From: Nitrospiraceae bacterium | Lineage (GTDB): Bacteria > Nitrospirota > Nitrospiria > Nitrospirales > UBA2166 | Reading direction: 5' to 3' | Assembly (NCBI GenBank): GCA_002726235.1 | Contig: PBSN01000012.1 | Coordinates: forward strand, 41,794 to 98,956 | Length of the DNA: 57,163 nt | Part shown: positions 36,632 to 45,347 of the stretch, in pieces | Layout: the number at the start of each line of letters is the position of its first letter | Numbering within the stretch: the first letter of the stretch is position 1 | Position numbers and translations under genes: made by a program | Notes under the pieces: generated by a model | What the model saw: only the letters and a program-made list of their open reading frames with translations | Told to the model about the DNA's origin: nothing | Database searches by the model: none

Positions 36632-37984
36632 ATGACATTGCTCTTGGTATGCCTCATCATCGCCTTGGGCCTTCTTGGCGCGCCTCTTTTTGCCGTCCTC
36701 GGTTCTCTTGCCCTCCTCGGCTTCTATTCAGAGGGCACAACATTTGCCGTCATCGGCATCGAGTTTTACAAGTTAACGCAACAGCCTATCCTTATCACTC
36801 TTCCACTTTTTACCTTTGCCGGGTATTTGATGGCTGAAGCGCGGACGGCCGATCGACTCGTCGGAGTAGCCAGAGCGGCGTTGGGATGGTTGCCAGGAGG
36901 TTTGGCCGTTGTTGCGTTGCTGACGTGCGCTTTTTTTGGAACGTTTACTGGCGTTTCTGGGGTTGCCATCATTGCTATTGGGGGGTTGCTATTTCCGATT
37001 CTTATCAAGGAGTTGTACCCGGAACGATTTAGTCTTGGTCTGCTGACATCGAGTGCAAAGATTGGGCTCTTATTTCCTCCGAGTATCCCGCTCATTCTCT
37101 ATGGCATCGTCTATGCTCTTTCGATGCAAAGCACACCTGAGGCCATGGCTAGAGGTGTTTTCGATATCGGGACATTTTTTATTGCGGGGATTGTTCCAGG
37201 TCTTTTTCTTGTTCTGGTTGTGGGTGGCTATTGTATGTTTGTGGGTCAACGATCGAATGTCCCCCGATTGCCTTTTCATGGTAAAGAATTGTTGAGTGCA
37301 CTGTGGAAAGCCAAATGGGAAGTGCCGATCCCATTTGTGCTCTTAGGGTTGATCTATGGCGGCATCATTACCCTTGCTGAGGCGGCAGCGGTGACCGCTC
37401 TGTATGTCCTGATTATTGAGGTCTTCGTGTACCGCGATCTCAAGTTTTTCCGCGATGTTCCGCGCATTGTGCGAGAGAGTACCGTGCTTGTTGGTGCAAT
37501 CTTTCTCATTCTTGCGATCTCACTGAGCCTGACTGCATTCTTCGTTGAGGCCGAAATTGCACAAAAGATTTTCGAAGCCATGAAAGACTATATTCAATCT
37601 CCGCTAACCTTTCTGCTTGTTCTGAATGTTTTTCTTCTGATTGTTGGGGCGCTCATGGATATTTTTTCTGCGATTGTTGTGGTGCTTCCGTTGGTTGCGG
37701 TCGTTGCCACTCAATTTGGCATCAACCCTTACCATCTTGGGATTATATTCTTGGTAAATCTTGAAATCGGCTATCTTACACCACCGGTTGGGATGAACCT
37801 GTTCATTGCCAGTTTCCGTTTTGGGAAACCTGTAGTAACGCTCTATTGGGCGGTGCTCCCGTTTATTGCACTTTTAATCCTCTGCCTACTTGTTATTACC
37901 TACGTTCCTGCGTTGACGGTCGGTTCGCTTGAGCTCATCCTTGATCTGTTAGGGCGTGAAGCGAGTCCCGCCCTTTCTCTCTAG
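36632..37984 (+). CDS. dctM: TRAP transporter large permease, DctM
   Basis: Large transport subunit, 450 residues with about 12 membrane helices. The family hallmarks ALLTCAFFGTFTGVSGVAIIAIG, IGLLFPPSIPLILYGI and LEIGYLTPPVGMNLF are visible. It carries out ion-coupled uptake with DctP and DctQ. It ends eight bases before the first Mla-type permease, so the TRAP and Mla genes may share a transcript. Confidence 0.95.
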   Translation: MTLLLVCLIIALGLLGAPLFAVLGSLALLGFYSEGTTFAVIGIEFYKLTQQPILITLPLFTFAGYLMAEARTADRLVGVARAALGWLPGGLAVVALLTCAFFGTFTGVSGVAIIAIGGLLFPILIKELYPERFSLGLLTSSAKIGLLFPPSIPLILYGIVYALSMQSTPEAMARGVFDIGTFFIAGIVPGLFLVLVVGGYCMFVGQRSNVPRLPFHGKELLSALWKAKWEVPIPFVLLGLIYGGIITLAEAAAVTALYVLIIEVFVYRDLKFFRDVPRIVRESTVLVGAIFLILAISLSLTAFFVEAEIAQKIFEAMKDYIQSPLTFLLVLNVFLLIVGALMDIFSAIVVVLPLVAVVATQFGINPYHLGIIFLVNLEIGYLTPPVGMNLFIASFRFGKPVVTLYWAVLPFIALLILCLLVITYVPALTVGSLELILDLLGREASPALSL

Positions 37985-37992
37985 CTAGAAAA

Positions 37993-38805
37993 ATGCTGAA
38001 AACTTCTGCTGTGGCGTTGCAATTGAGGCAATACGTGACTTCTAGTGTTGAATATACCGCTCGCTCTAGTTTCTTTGTCGGTGTTGAGTATCTTCGCTTT
38101 TCGGTTCAGGCGATGGGTGGATTGTTCAGACGCCCGTTGTACTTACGAGAATTTCTCTACCAATGCGATGTGATTGGGGTGGGATCACTGTGGCTGAGTA
38201 TCGGAATCGGTGTGTTTATCGGGATCATTATGCCCATTCACTTGCTAGGGCTGTTACCGAGTGGAACGATGTACGATCTTCCTTCGGTGATTGGGAGTGT
38301 GACGATCCGAGAAATTGGACCGACGCTGACCGCGGTGATCCTCGCTGGACGACTGAGTGCTGGGATGGCTGCGGAGCTCGCGTCAATGAAAGTGACGGAG
38401 CAAGTGGATGCGCTAAGGGCAATGGGTGTGGATGTCACCAAGTCGCTGGTGACAACAAAACTTGTCGCATCCGTGATCATGCTCCCGTTTCTCATTTTTC
38501 TCGTCGATATTGTCGCAATTTTAGGAAGTTGGGTGATCATTGGAATTCCCTTGGGCGTCGACCTTCACTTTTATGTTAATGCAGCGGTTTCCGATCTCTC
38601 GCATCGTGATATGGGTCTTGCGATGACCAAAGCGTTAGTTTCCGGGTTTATCGTTGCTACCGTTGGGTGTTACTGCGGTCTTCGGGCATATGGCGGAACA
38701 GTAGGGATTGCACGGGCCTCAACCCAAGGGGTGGTTTCGGCCGGAATATTGATTCTCATTTTTGACGTCTTTCTTACGCATTTTCTTACTCCGGTGGGTG
38801 TATAG
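37993..38805 (+). CDS. mlaE: MlaE-type ABC permease, first copy
   Basis: Permease of an Mce/Mla phospholipid transporter, 270 residues. It has the MlaE core REIGPTLTAVILAGRLSAGMAAELASMKVTEQVDALRAMGVD followed by LVTTKLVASVIMLPFL. It works with an MlaF ATPase and an MCE-domain protein to move lipids across the envelope. A second, different MlaE follows immediately, so the complex may be a heterodimer rather than the usual homodimer. Confidence 0.9.
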   Translation: MLKTSAVALQLRQYVTSSVEYTARSSFFVGVEYLRFSVQAMGGLFRRPLYLREFLYQCDVIGVGSLWLSIGIGVFIGIIMPIHLLGLLPSGTMYDLPSVIGSVTIREIGPTLTAVILAGRLSAGMAAELASMKVTEQVDALRAMGVDVTKSLVTTKLVASVIMLPFLIFLVDIVAILGSWVIIGIPLGVDLHFYVNAAVSDLSHRDMGLAMTKALVSGFIVATVGCYCGLRAYGGTVGIARASTQGVVSAGILILIFDVFLTHFLTPVGV

Positions 38806-39676
38806 AGACGAATATTGGCGTGAACCTCCATTTCGTGCAGAAATTGTTTCTGCCGTGTTACCAATCCGGCGATTCAGCAAACCTTTTGAGGCAGGGTATT
38901 TCTACCACATTATGTTAGCAGCATACTCTCCAGCACTTCTCATTCGCGGGTATCTTCAACTGGTGACTAAGGCTGTTAGTGGGGTATTTTCGCGTCCATG
39001 GCGAATCCAAGAAACCTTCTACCAAATGGATCTGATTGGTTCGGGGTCGGTTCCTCTCATCTTGGTGGCTGGTATCGCGACGGGGATGGCGTTGACGATT
39101 CAAGGGGCGTATCAGCTCGCGCCAATTGGCGCAGTTCACCAGGTTTCGAAACTGATCAGTCTGACATTTGTTCGAGAGGTTGGCCCGGTTCTTACGGCGA
39201 TCATGATTACGGGCAGAGTTGGATCTGCTATTGCTGCGGAGCTGGCATCTATGAAGGCAACAGAACAGGTTGATGCTATTCGTGCGATGGGGATCGATCC
39301 AATCAAGGCGCTTATCACTCCACGGCTCATTGCCTGTGTTTTGATGGTCCCGATATTGACGATCCTGCTCGACGCTGCGGCAATGGCTGGTGGATGGCTG
39401 ATTTCGATTCTTTATCTGGGAAGAGATCCTCTGTTCCATTGGGTGCTCTCTGCTAGCGTGTTGCATTGGAGCGATATAGCGCTTGGACTTGGTAAGCCTG
39501 TCGTGTCTGGGTTTATCTTGGCTACGGTTGCTGGATATGTTGGTTTTACAGTGGCGGGAGGACTTGGGGCAATTGGTCGTGCAGCGACAACGGGGATGAT
39601 TGCAGCATCGTTACTGATTCTCGCCTTTGATGTGCTGATTACCATGATTGTGCCGTTGCAGACCCTCGCATGGTAG
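38801..39676 (+). CDS. mlaE: MlaE-type ABC permease, second copy
   Basis: A second MlaE paralogue with the same core (REVGPVLTAIMITGRVGSAIAAELASMKATEQVDAIRAMGID). I use GTG 38801, which overlaps the first copy's stop and gives 291 residues. ATG 38912 would give 254, closer to average MlaE length, so the start is uncertain. The two copies share the domain but differ widely elsewhere, so this is an old duplication, not a recent one. Confidence 0.88.
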   Translation, partial: YRDEYWREPPFRAEIVSAVLPIRRFSKPFEAGYFYHIMLAAYSPALLIRGYLQLVTKAVSGVFSRPWRIQETFYQMDLIGSGSVPLILVAGIATGMALTIQGAYQLAPIGAVHQVSKLISLTFVREVGPVLTAIMITGRVGSAIAAELASMKATEQVDAIRAMGIDPIKALITPRLIACVLMVPILTILLDAAAMAGGWLISILYLGRDPLFHWVLSASVLHWSDIALGLGKPVVSGFILATVAGYVGFTVAGGLGAIGRAATTGMIAASLLILAFDVLITMIVPLQTLAW

Positions 39677-39717
39677 TGTAAGGAATGATTGTAGTGTCGT
39701 GGATTGGAATGTGACCT

Positions 39718-40521
39718 GTGATTGAGTTTTCAGATGTATGGCTCAAGGTGGGTAATCATGACACTCTAAGAGGGGTCAATTTACGTGTATGGCCGGGCGG
39801 AACTCGGGTCATTCTTGGATTGAGTGGGTCGGGAAAATCAACTATTCTCAAACTTATGCTTGGACTTCTTAAACCGGATTGCGGAACAATTCGGATTGGA
39901 GATCGCATTGTTACCTCAATGACCGAACAGGAGTGGGAGCCGATTCGACGCGATATGTCGATGGTATTTCAGGGAAGCGCACTTTTCGATTCGTTAACGG
40001 TAAATGGAAATGTAGGGTATCGCCTTAGGGAAGAAGGGGTTCTGGACGAATCAGAAATTGAACAACGAATATGGCGAAGTCTCTGTTTTGTTGGCCTTGA
40101 GGATACGCTTGACATGATGCCTGCCGATCTGAGTGGGGGGATGAAGAAACGAGTGGCAATTGCTCGAGCATTGGCATGGGGACCAAAGATCATTCTGTAT
40201 GATGAACCCACTGGAGAGCTGGATCCTGCCAATAGTCTTATGGTGAGTGAGTTGATTCTTCGGCTCCACAAACAAGGCGGAGTGTCGCAGGTGGTAGTGA
40301 CACATGATCTAGATATTGCCAGACGTGTTGCGGTGAGGTTTGCGATCATCAACGAGGGAAGGATTGTTTTTGATGGAAAAGAAGATGCTCTGCGTTGCTC
40401 AACCGATCCAAGCGTGGTGGCCTTGCTGAAACCTGAAGTCGACATTGCTGGTCTACACAACGAAGGGAAGAGGCATGAAAATCGCGATGAGGATCAGGCA
40501 GGGTCTGGAGGGCAGGTATGA
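39718..40521 (+). CDS. mlaF: MlaF-type ABC ATPase
   Basis: Cytoplasmic ATPase of the Mla transporter, 267 residues starting at GTG 39718. Walker A GLSGSGKST, signature LSGGMKKRVAIARAL and Walker B IILYDEPTGELDP are intact, and MVFQGSALFDSLTV is typical of MlaF. The start of the MCE gene overlaps its stop by ATGA, so stoichiometry is probably set by coupling. Confidence 0.92.
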   Translation: MIEFSDVWLKVGNHDTLRGVNLRVWPGGTRVILGLSGSGKSTILKLMLGLLKPDCGTIRIGDRIVTSMTEQEWEPIRRDMSMVFQGSALFDSLTVNGNVGYRLREEGVLDESEIEQRIWRSLCFVGLEDTLDMMPADLSGGMKKRVAIARALAWGPKIILYDEPTGELDPANSLMVSELILRLHKQGGVSQVVVTHDLDIARRVAVRFAIINEGRIVFDGKEDALRCSTDPSVVALLKPEVDIAGLHNEGKRHENRDEDQAGSGGQV

Positions 40522-41495
40522 TCCGAAAAGATCAGTTCGTGTGGTCTCGATTGAAAGTAGGATTGCTCTTTCTTTGTGCGGTCGGTTTATTGGTGGTGGT
40601 GTCTCTCAGTATTGAGGGATCTACATCGTTGTTTCAGACATCCTATCGAGCCAATTTCGATGATATTGTGGGCCTGAAAATTGGCGCACCAGTTCGTATT
40701 GCAGGTCTAAACGTTGGTCATGTGGATGACGTACGTTTGCTCGATGATGCGCTAATCGTTGAGGTGACCTTTTCCGTTGAGAACGACATCATTGATCGTT
40801 TGCGAAGTGATGCATCGGCCGTGGTTCGTGCAATGAGTGTTCTTGGTGACAAGATTCTGGTGATTTTACCGGGGACGCCGAGTCAACCTCAGTTGCAGCC
40901 GAATACCATATTGCCAGGGCAAGTTGAGCTTGAAATTGCAGGGATTGTGCCATCAGCAGAGTCAACCATTTTGAATCTCAATCAGACTCTTTTAGAAGTA
41001 AGAAATCTTGTGGCTTCTATTCAAAAAGGGGAAGGAACCCTCGGCAGTTTGATTGCAAAGGATGATATTTATGTAGAAATGCAGCAAGCAATTCAGAATG
41101 TTGATGGGATTACGGAGGACATCGCTAGCCTCACTGCCACTATCAAACGTGGGGATGGGACTGTTGGACAGCTTTTGGCCAGTGGTGAGTTCTACGATCG
41201 AATCATGACCGTGACAGAGCGTATGAACCGTTTATTAATTCGGTTCAACCAACCCAATGGGACTCTCGCTCGAATTGCTACCGACGGAGGATCGTTGTAC
41301 CGTCGGCTTGATACCATCGCAACTCATGGCGAACGTATTGGCGCACGGCTCAATAGGGGAGAGGGGACTGCTGGGAGGTTGTTGGTTGACGAGGAAGTGT
41401 ATGGCAGGATAGATAAGGTTCTCTCGGAAATGGAACGTCTTGTCACTGATATCCAAGAAAACCCGACGAGGTATTTCAAATTCTCAGTGTTTTAA
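40518..41495 (+). CDS. mlaD: MCE-domain protein, MlaD-type
   Basis: 325-residue periplasmic lipid-binding subunit anchored by one N-terminal helix (LKVGLLFLCAVGLLVVVSLSI). The MCE domain follows at residues about 38-115 (YRANFDDIVGLKIGAPVRIAGLNVGHVDDVRL). The rest is helical, with three GxGTxGxL-type turns (KGEGTLGSLIA, RGDGTVGQLLA, RGEGTAGRLLV), each followed by a helix. That repeat is common in long MCE proteins and may build a tube. No mlaB or mlaC is present nearby. Confidence 0.9.
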   Translation: MIRKDQFVWSRLKVGLLFLCAVGLLVVVSLSIEGSTSLFQTSYRANFDDIVGLKIGAPVRIAGLNVGHVDDVRLLDDALIVEVTFSVENDIIDRLRSDASAVVRAMSVLGDKILVILPGTPSQPQLQPNTILPGQVELEIAGIVPSAESTILNLNQTLLEVRNLVASIQKGEGTLGSLIAKDDIYVEMQQAIQNVDGITEDIASLTATIKRGDGTVGQLLASGEFYDRIMTVTERMNRLLIRFNQPNGTLARIATDGGSLYRRLDTIATHGERIGARLNRGEGTAGRLLVDEEVYGRIDKVLSEMERLVTDIQENPTRYFKFSVF

Positions 41496-41645
41496 GAAGA
41501 AGTAATGGTGAGTGGGAAGGAATAGGTAGAACTAGATGAAAATCGATAAATGCACGGGTTTTCTTTACAATGCGTATGTGGTTTTCGTACCCTTCTAATC
41601 TTTGTTGCACTCAGGTAATCTATAGCTGATCACTGAAGGAGAATT

Positions 41646-42095
41646 ATGCCATCATTGAAGGTGTTTGGAACGGCGGTAGCCATCATCTTGTTAGGGGGGC
41701 TCGCATCATATTTTGGACTCGCTCATGGGTGCAGTAAACAGTCTACGCCGGGAATCATCGCTGGAACAATTTCGCTTGATCCAAGGCTGGCCGATAAAAT
41801 AAATCCATCCGCTACACTCTTTATTGTTGCGCGTCAAGCCGATGTTCCATTTGGCCCCCCACTCGCTGTCAAACGTATTGAGCAACCGGATTTCCCGTTC
41901 TCGTATATCTTATCGAGCGATGATGTCATGCGCCCTGGAACGCCGTTTCAAGGAAAAGTTTCCATAAAAACTCAGTTGGATAAAGATGGAATAGTCGGAG
42001 CTGAGCCCGGTGACCTTGAAGGGGAGTACATCAAAAATCCGGCTACGGTGGGTCAAGAGGAAGCGGTTAATATTACACTGAACAAATTACGGTAA
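41646..42095 (+). CDS. Periplasmic protein resembling the C-terminal domain of CcmI/CycH
   Basis: 149 residues from ATG 41646, preceded by GAAGGAG. An N-terminal anchor or signal (FGTAVAIILLGGLASYFGLAHGC) precedes a domain reading GTISLDPRLADKINPSATLFIVARQ...PPLAVKRIE..FPFSYILSSDDVMRPGTPFQGKVSIKTQLDKDG. This matches the pattern of the apocytochrome-binding C terminus of CcmI. The TPR half of CcmI is missing and no other ccm genes are near, so a role in cytochrome c assembly is only a guess. Confidence 0.65.
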   Translation: MPSLKVFGTAVAIILLGGLASYFGLAHGCSKQSTPGIIAGTISLDPRLADKINPSATLFIVARQADVPFGPPLAVKRIEQPDFPFSYILSSDDVMRPGTPFQGKVSIKTQLDKDGIVGAEPGDLEGEYIKNPATVGQEEAVNITLNKLR

Positions 42096-42129
42096 TGATG
42101 AAAAGTATTGGCATGCCAGCGGCGAGCAG

Positions 42130-42681
42130 CTATGCCATGTCCATGCCGATCGCCACAGGCACGCTTGTGTTCCACGCAAGATAGTCTCGCCAACTATTTG
42201 GAGTGTTTCGAATGTCTGATGTGATGGCTGCCATCTGATTCCAGCGTGGCCTCACTGGGTTCTTCAGCAAACGCATCCCCGCTTCTTTTGGTGTGCGGCC
42301 GCTCTTCCGATTGTTGCATCGCCAACAGGCAGTGACAATGTTTTCCCACGTTTTTCTGCCCCCACAAGAGATCGGAAGAATGTGATCAAAGGTGAGTTCT
42401 GATGGCCTGAACGTCTTTGCACAATACTGACAGCAATACTCATCTCGCGTAAAAATGTTCACCCGCGAAAACTTCATGGCACCATGCCTATCTCGAAGAC
42501 GAATCATCGACTGTAGCCGCATTACGGAGGGGAGTGGAATGGAGCTGGATACACCGTGGATCTTCCGGTCATACACCTCCAGCACTTCCACCTTCTCACG
42601 CCAAAGGAGGGTGATCGCCTTCTGCCAATGAAGAATTCGCAACGGCTCGTACGTCGTATTTAGGAGAAGAGTTGTTTCCAC
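42130..42681 (-). CDS. HNH endonuclease family protein
   Basis: 183 residues. The C-terminal half carries a zinc-supported HNH motif: YCCQYCAKTFRPSELTFDHILPISCGGRKTWENIVTACWRCNNRKSGRTP, with two CxxC pairs, DH and N at the expected spacings. The N-terminal half (LLLNTTYEPLRILHWQKAITLLW) is the usual start of this widely conserved group of stand-alone HNH proteins. Its biological role is not established. It is convergent with the CcmI-like gene. Confidence 0.88.
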   Translation of the reverse strand: METTLLLNTTYEPLRILHWQKAITLLWREKVEVLEVYDRKIHGVSSSIPLPSVMRLQSMIRLRDRHGAMKFSRVNIFTRDEYCCQYCAKTFRPSELTFDHILPISCGGRKTWENIVTACWRCNNRKSGRTPKEAGMRLLKNPVRPRWNQMAAITSDIRNTPNSWRDYLAWNTSVPVAIGMDMA

Positions 42682-42801
42682 GCGCTCCTCTTTCGAGGCA
42701 GAATAATTATCCTAGGTCCCGCTGCATATAACAGTAATTCCATGAAAGATCAAGGTGTTACTGCGTGACGGAAGATTTTGGTGGTAGAGCCTGATCATTG
42801 A

Positions 42802-44205
42802 TCAATAGGCATTTTTGTTAATGAATCCTTTCACCAATGTCATTCCAAGAATTTTGAGGTCTAGCCATGGTGTCCAATGTTCGATATAGTGAAGGTCATG
42901 TTCTACCCGTTTCTCTAGCGATGTTTGCCCACGCCAGCCGTGCACTTGTGCCCACCCAGTCATGCCGGCCTTCATTTTCTGACGTAGAACATAGGTTGGA
43001 ATCCCTGTCCGGCACTGCTCGATCAGTTCGGGGCGTTCCGGTCGTGGCCCTACCAGGCTCATATCACCTTTGAGCACATTGAAGCATTGGGGCAATTCAT
43101 CCAAGCTGGTTTGTCGTAACAGTTTCCCAATCGCTGTTCGCCGATTGTCGTTGGTTGTGGTCCAAACTGCACCAGTTTCCTGCTCGGCATCCACTCGCAT
43201 GGAACGAAATTTAAGCATGAAGAATGATTTTCCATCAAGCCCCATCCGCACTTGCCGATAGAAGATCGGACCGGGTGAAGTCCATCGAATCGAAATGGAG
43301 ATTGCGATTATCAGTGGGGAAGCGATGATGAGGGTAAGTGCAGAAAGGCCGATATCCATGCTTCGTTTGATTACGCGGCTCCACCCATAAAGAGGTGAGG
43401 CTTGGAGGGTCAAAATGGGGAGTCCATCAAACATTTCCGCTTCACTTCGGAGCATCATGTATTGGGAAACATCGGGTACGATCCGAATATCAACTGGATA
43501 GTCGGAAAGTACTTCCATTATTTTGTTGATTTCGCTTTGGGCATCTGCAGGCAATGCCAAAAACACTTGATCGATTGTCCGCTTGGCTAGGATGGTAGGA
43601 AGCATGTCGTAGGTTCCAATGATCTCGGCATCCTCCATGGACTGTCCGATTTTCTCTGACTGCTTCGTCAAACAGCCTACCACAGTCATTCCCAGCTCTG
43701 GATGATATTTGAACCGATTGATCACTTCCTTGGCAAGGTTTTCTGCGCCAATGACGAGGATATATCGGAGGTTATAGTTTCGTCTCCGAAGAACACGCAG
43801 AACTTCTCGGTAGGTCCAACGCAGGAGACAGAGGAGTGTAATGTTCAAGGCCCAAAAGTACGTGAAGACGAGTCGGGAAAATTCGGTATCTCGGATAAAA
43901 AATGCGAACGCGGCGAGTAGCAGCACGGACATGGTGTTGGCTTTGACCATATCCCACACTTCTGACAGCCGGGATGAAATTCGGCGAGGTCGGTAGAGGT
44001 CAAACGACCAAAACGAAAAAATCCATATCACGTAGATGGGGATCAGAAGAAGAAAATAGTCGCTTAGTAAGGGGATTCCCTTTGTCACAGGGACAAGTTG
44101 CACTTTGAAGCGAAGCAGATATGCGCCAAACCATGCGATCGTGATCGTGGCAAGGTCAAGAAGAAGTAGCAGGCTTTTAAAAAAATTCGCGTGGCGCTTC
44201 AGCAT
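42802..44205 (-). CDS. Polyprenyl-phosphate sugar-1-phosphate transferase (WcaJ-like)
   Basis: Initiating enzyme of exopolysaccharide synthesis, 467 residues from ATG 44205, which overlaps the upstream glycosyltransferase stop. It has four or five N-terminal membrane helices, a nucleotide-binding-like middle (ILVIGAENLAKEVINRFKYHP) and a last helix before the catalytic domain. The catalytic motifs are KFRSMRVDAEQETG, RQTSLDELPQCFNVLKGDMSLVGPRPERPE and MTGWAQVHGWRG. It loads the first sugar, probably glucose phosphate, onto undecaprenyl phosphate in the inner membrane. Confidence 0.93.
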   Translation of the reverse strand: MLKRHANFFKSLLLLLDLATITIAWFGAYLLRFKVQLVPVTKGIPLLSDYFLLLIPIYVIWIFSFWSFDLYRPRRISSRLSEVWDMVKANTMSVLLLAAFAFFIRDTEFSRLVFTYFWALNITLLCLLRWTYREVLRVLRRRNYNLRYILVIGAENLAKEVINRFKYHPELGMTVVGCLTKQSEKIGQSMEDAEIIGTYDMLPTILAKRTIDQVFLALPADAQSEINKIMEVLSDYPVDIRIVPDVSQYMMLRSEAEMFDGLPILTLQASPLYGWSRVIKRSMDIGLSALTLIIASPLIIAISISIRWTSPGPIFYRQVRMGLDGKSFFMLKFRSMRVDAEQETGAVWTTTNDNRRTAIGKLLRQTSLDELPQCFNVLKGDMSLVGPRPERPELIEQCRTGIPTYVLRQKMKAGMTGWAQVHGWRGQTSLEKRVEHDLHYIEHWTPWLDLKILGMTLVKGFINKNAY

Positions 44206-45347
44206 TGTCGGTTTCGCGTGAACTCTTCGTACCACTGACTAATTAGAGCGTTGATGTGTGTCTGAAACACTGTTGTGTTAAAGCGTTGGGCATGTTCTCC
44301 AATCGCGTCAGGAGCAAAGGCTGATTCATTGGCCTCGAATGTTTCAATCGCTTGTGACAAGCTGGAGACAGACTGGTCTGGAAAGAGGATTCCGGTTGGG
44401 GGGTGCTGGTTTTGTGTCCCATTGGACAATGGGATGACGGTCTCCATTACTCCGCCGGCTTGGTATGCGATGATCGCTTTTCCCGCCGCCATAGCTTCCA
44501 CAGGCACGATTCCGAAATCTTCAAGCCCTGGTAAGACCAACGCACGGCATCGTTGGTAGTATGTCCGAACCACATCATCTCCCTGCCATCCCATGAACTT
44601 AATCGTTGGTCCTGCTGTCTGGCGTAGTAGTGCGTCATCAGGCCCCGAGCCAATAATCACTAGGGGCTTCCGCAGTTTGGTAAAGGTGTGAATGGCTATA
44701 TCGACGCGTTTATATGGCACAAGAGCCGTCACCATCAGATAGAAGTCGTCGTGATCGTGTGATGGGGTTACCCCTTTAATATCAACCGGTGGGTGAATCA
44801 CTTTGGCCTCTTTTTGATATAGCCTCTTGATCCGTTCAGCGACGTGGCAGGAATTTGCAATCCAGTAATCAATTCTTGTACTTGAAGCCACGTCCCAACG
44901 CCGAAGCGATGGCATGCACAATCGCATTCCCATACGGGTGAACCACGTTTTTTGTGCTGACAAGTAGGTCGAATATAGATCCCAAGCATATCTCATTGGT
45001 GTGTGAACATAACTGATGTGGCAGGTTTCCGGGGTATGTGTGATCCCTTTCGCCACGCAGTGGCTTGAGCTTAGTATGAGATCGTAGCCGGACAATTTGA
45101 ATCGCCCAATGGCAAATGGAAACAGCGGGAGAAAGTTTCGATAGGTGTGCTGGATGAACGGAATATACTGTAGAAATGAAGGTGTGATTTTCAGGCGTTC
45201 GATGGTTGGGGTGACGCTTCCTGGAACGTGAATGAGGGTAAACAGGTCAGCAGTTGGGAATAACTCACAAAGGCTTTGTAAGACACGCTCTCCACCTCGC
45301 ATGCCGGTAAGCCAGTCATGAACAAGTGCAACCTTCATCCTTGTCAC
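44199..45347 (-). CDS. Glycosyltransferase family 4 protein
   Basis: 382 residues, GT-B fold. The N-terminal ALVHDWLTGMRGGERVLQSLCELFP, the YVHTPMRYAWDLY segment and the donor-site region KFMGWQGDDVVRTYYQRCRALVLPGLEDFGIVPVEAMAAGKAIIAYQAGGVMETV identify a retaining transferase of the WbaZ/mannosyltransferase group. It probably adds a sugar to the exopolysaccharide repeat unit. It overlaps both neighbours (ATGA at 45344-45347). Confidence 0.92.
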   Translation of the reverse strand: MTRMKVALVHDWLTGMRGGERVLQSLCELFPTADLFTLIHVPGSVTPTIERLKITPSFLQYIPFIQHTYRNFLPLFPFAIGRFKLSGYDLILSSSHCVAKGITHTPETCHISYVHTPMRYAWDLYSTYLSAQKTWFTRMGMRLCMPSLRRWDVASSTRIDYWIANSCHVAERIKRLYQKEAKVIHPPVDIKGVTPSHDHDDFYLMVTALVPYKRVDIAIHTFTKLRKPLVIIGSGPDDALLRQTAGPTIKFMGWQGDDVVRTYYQRCRALVLPGLEDFGIVPVEAMAAGKAIIAYQAGGVMETVIPLSNGTQNQHPPTGILFPDQSVSSLSQAIETFEANESAFAPDAIGEHAQRFNTTVFQTHINALISQWYEEFTRNRQC

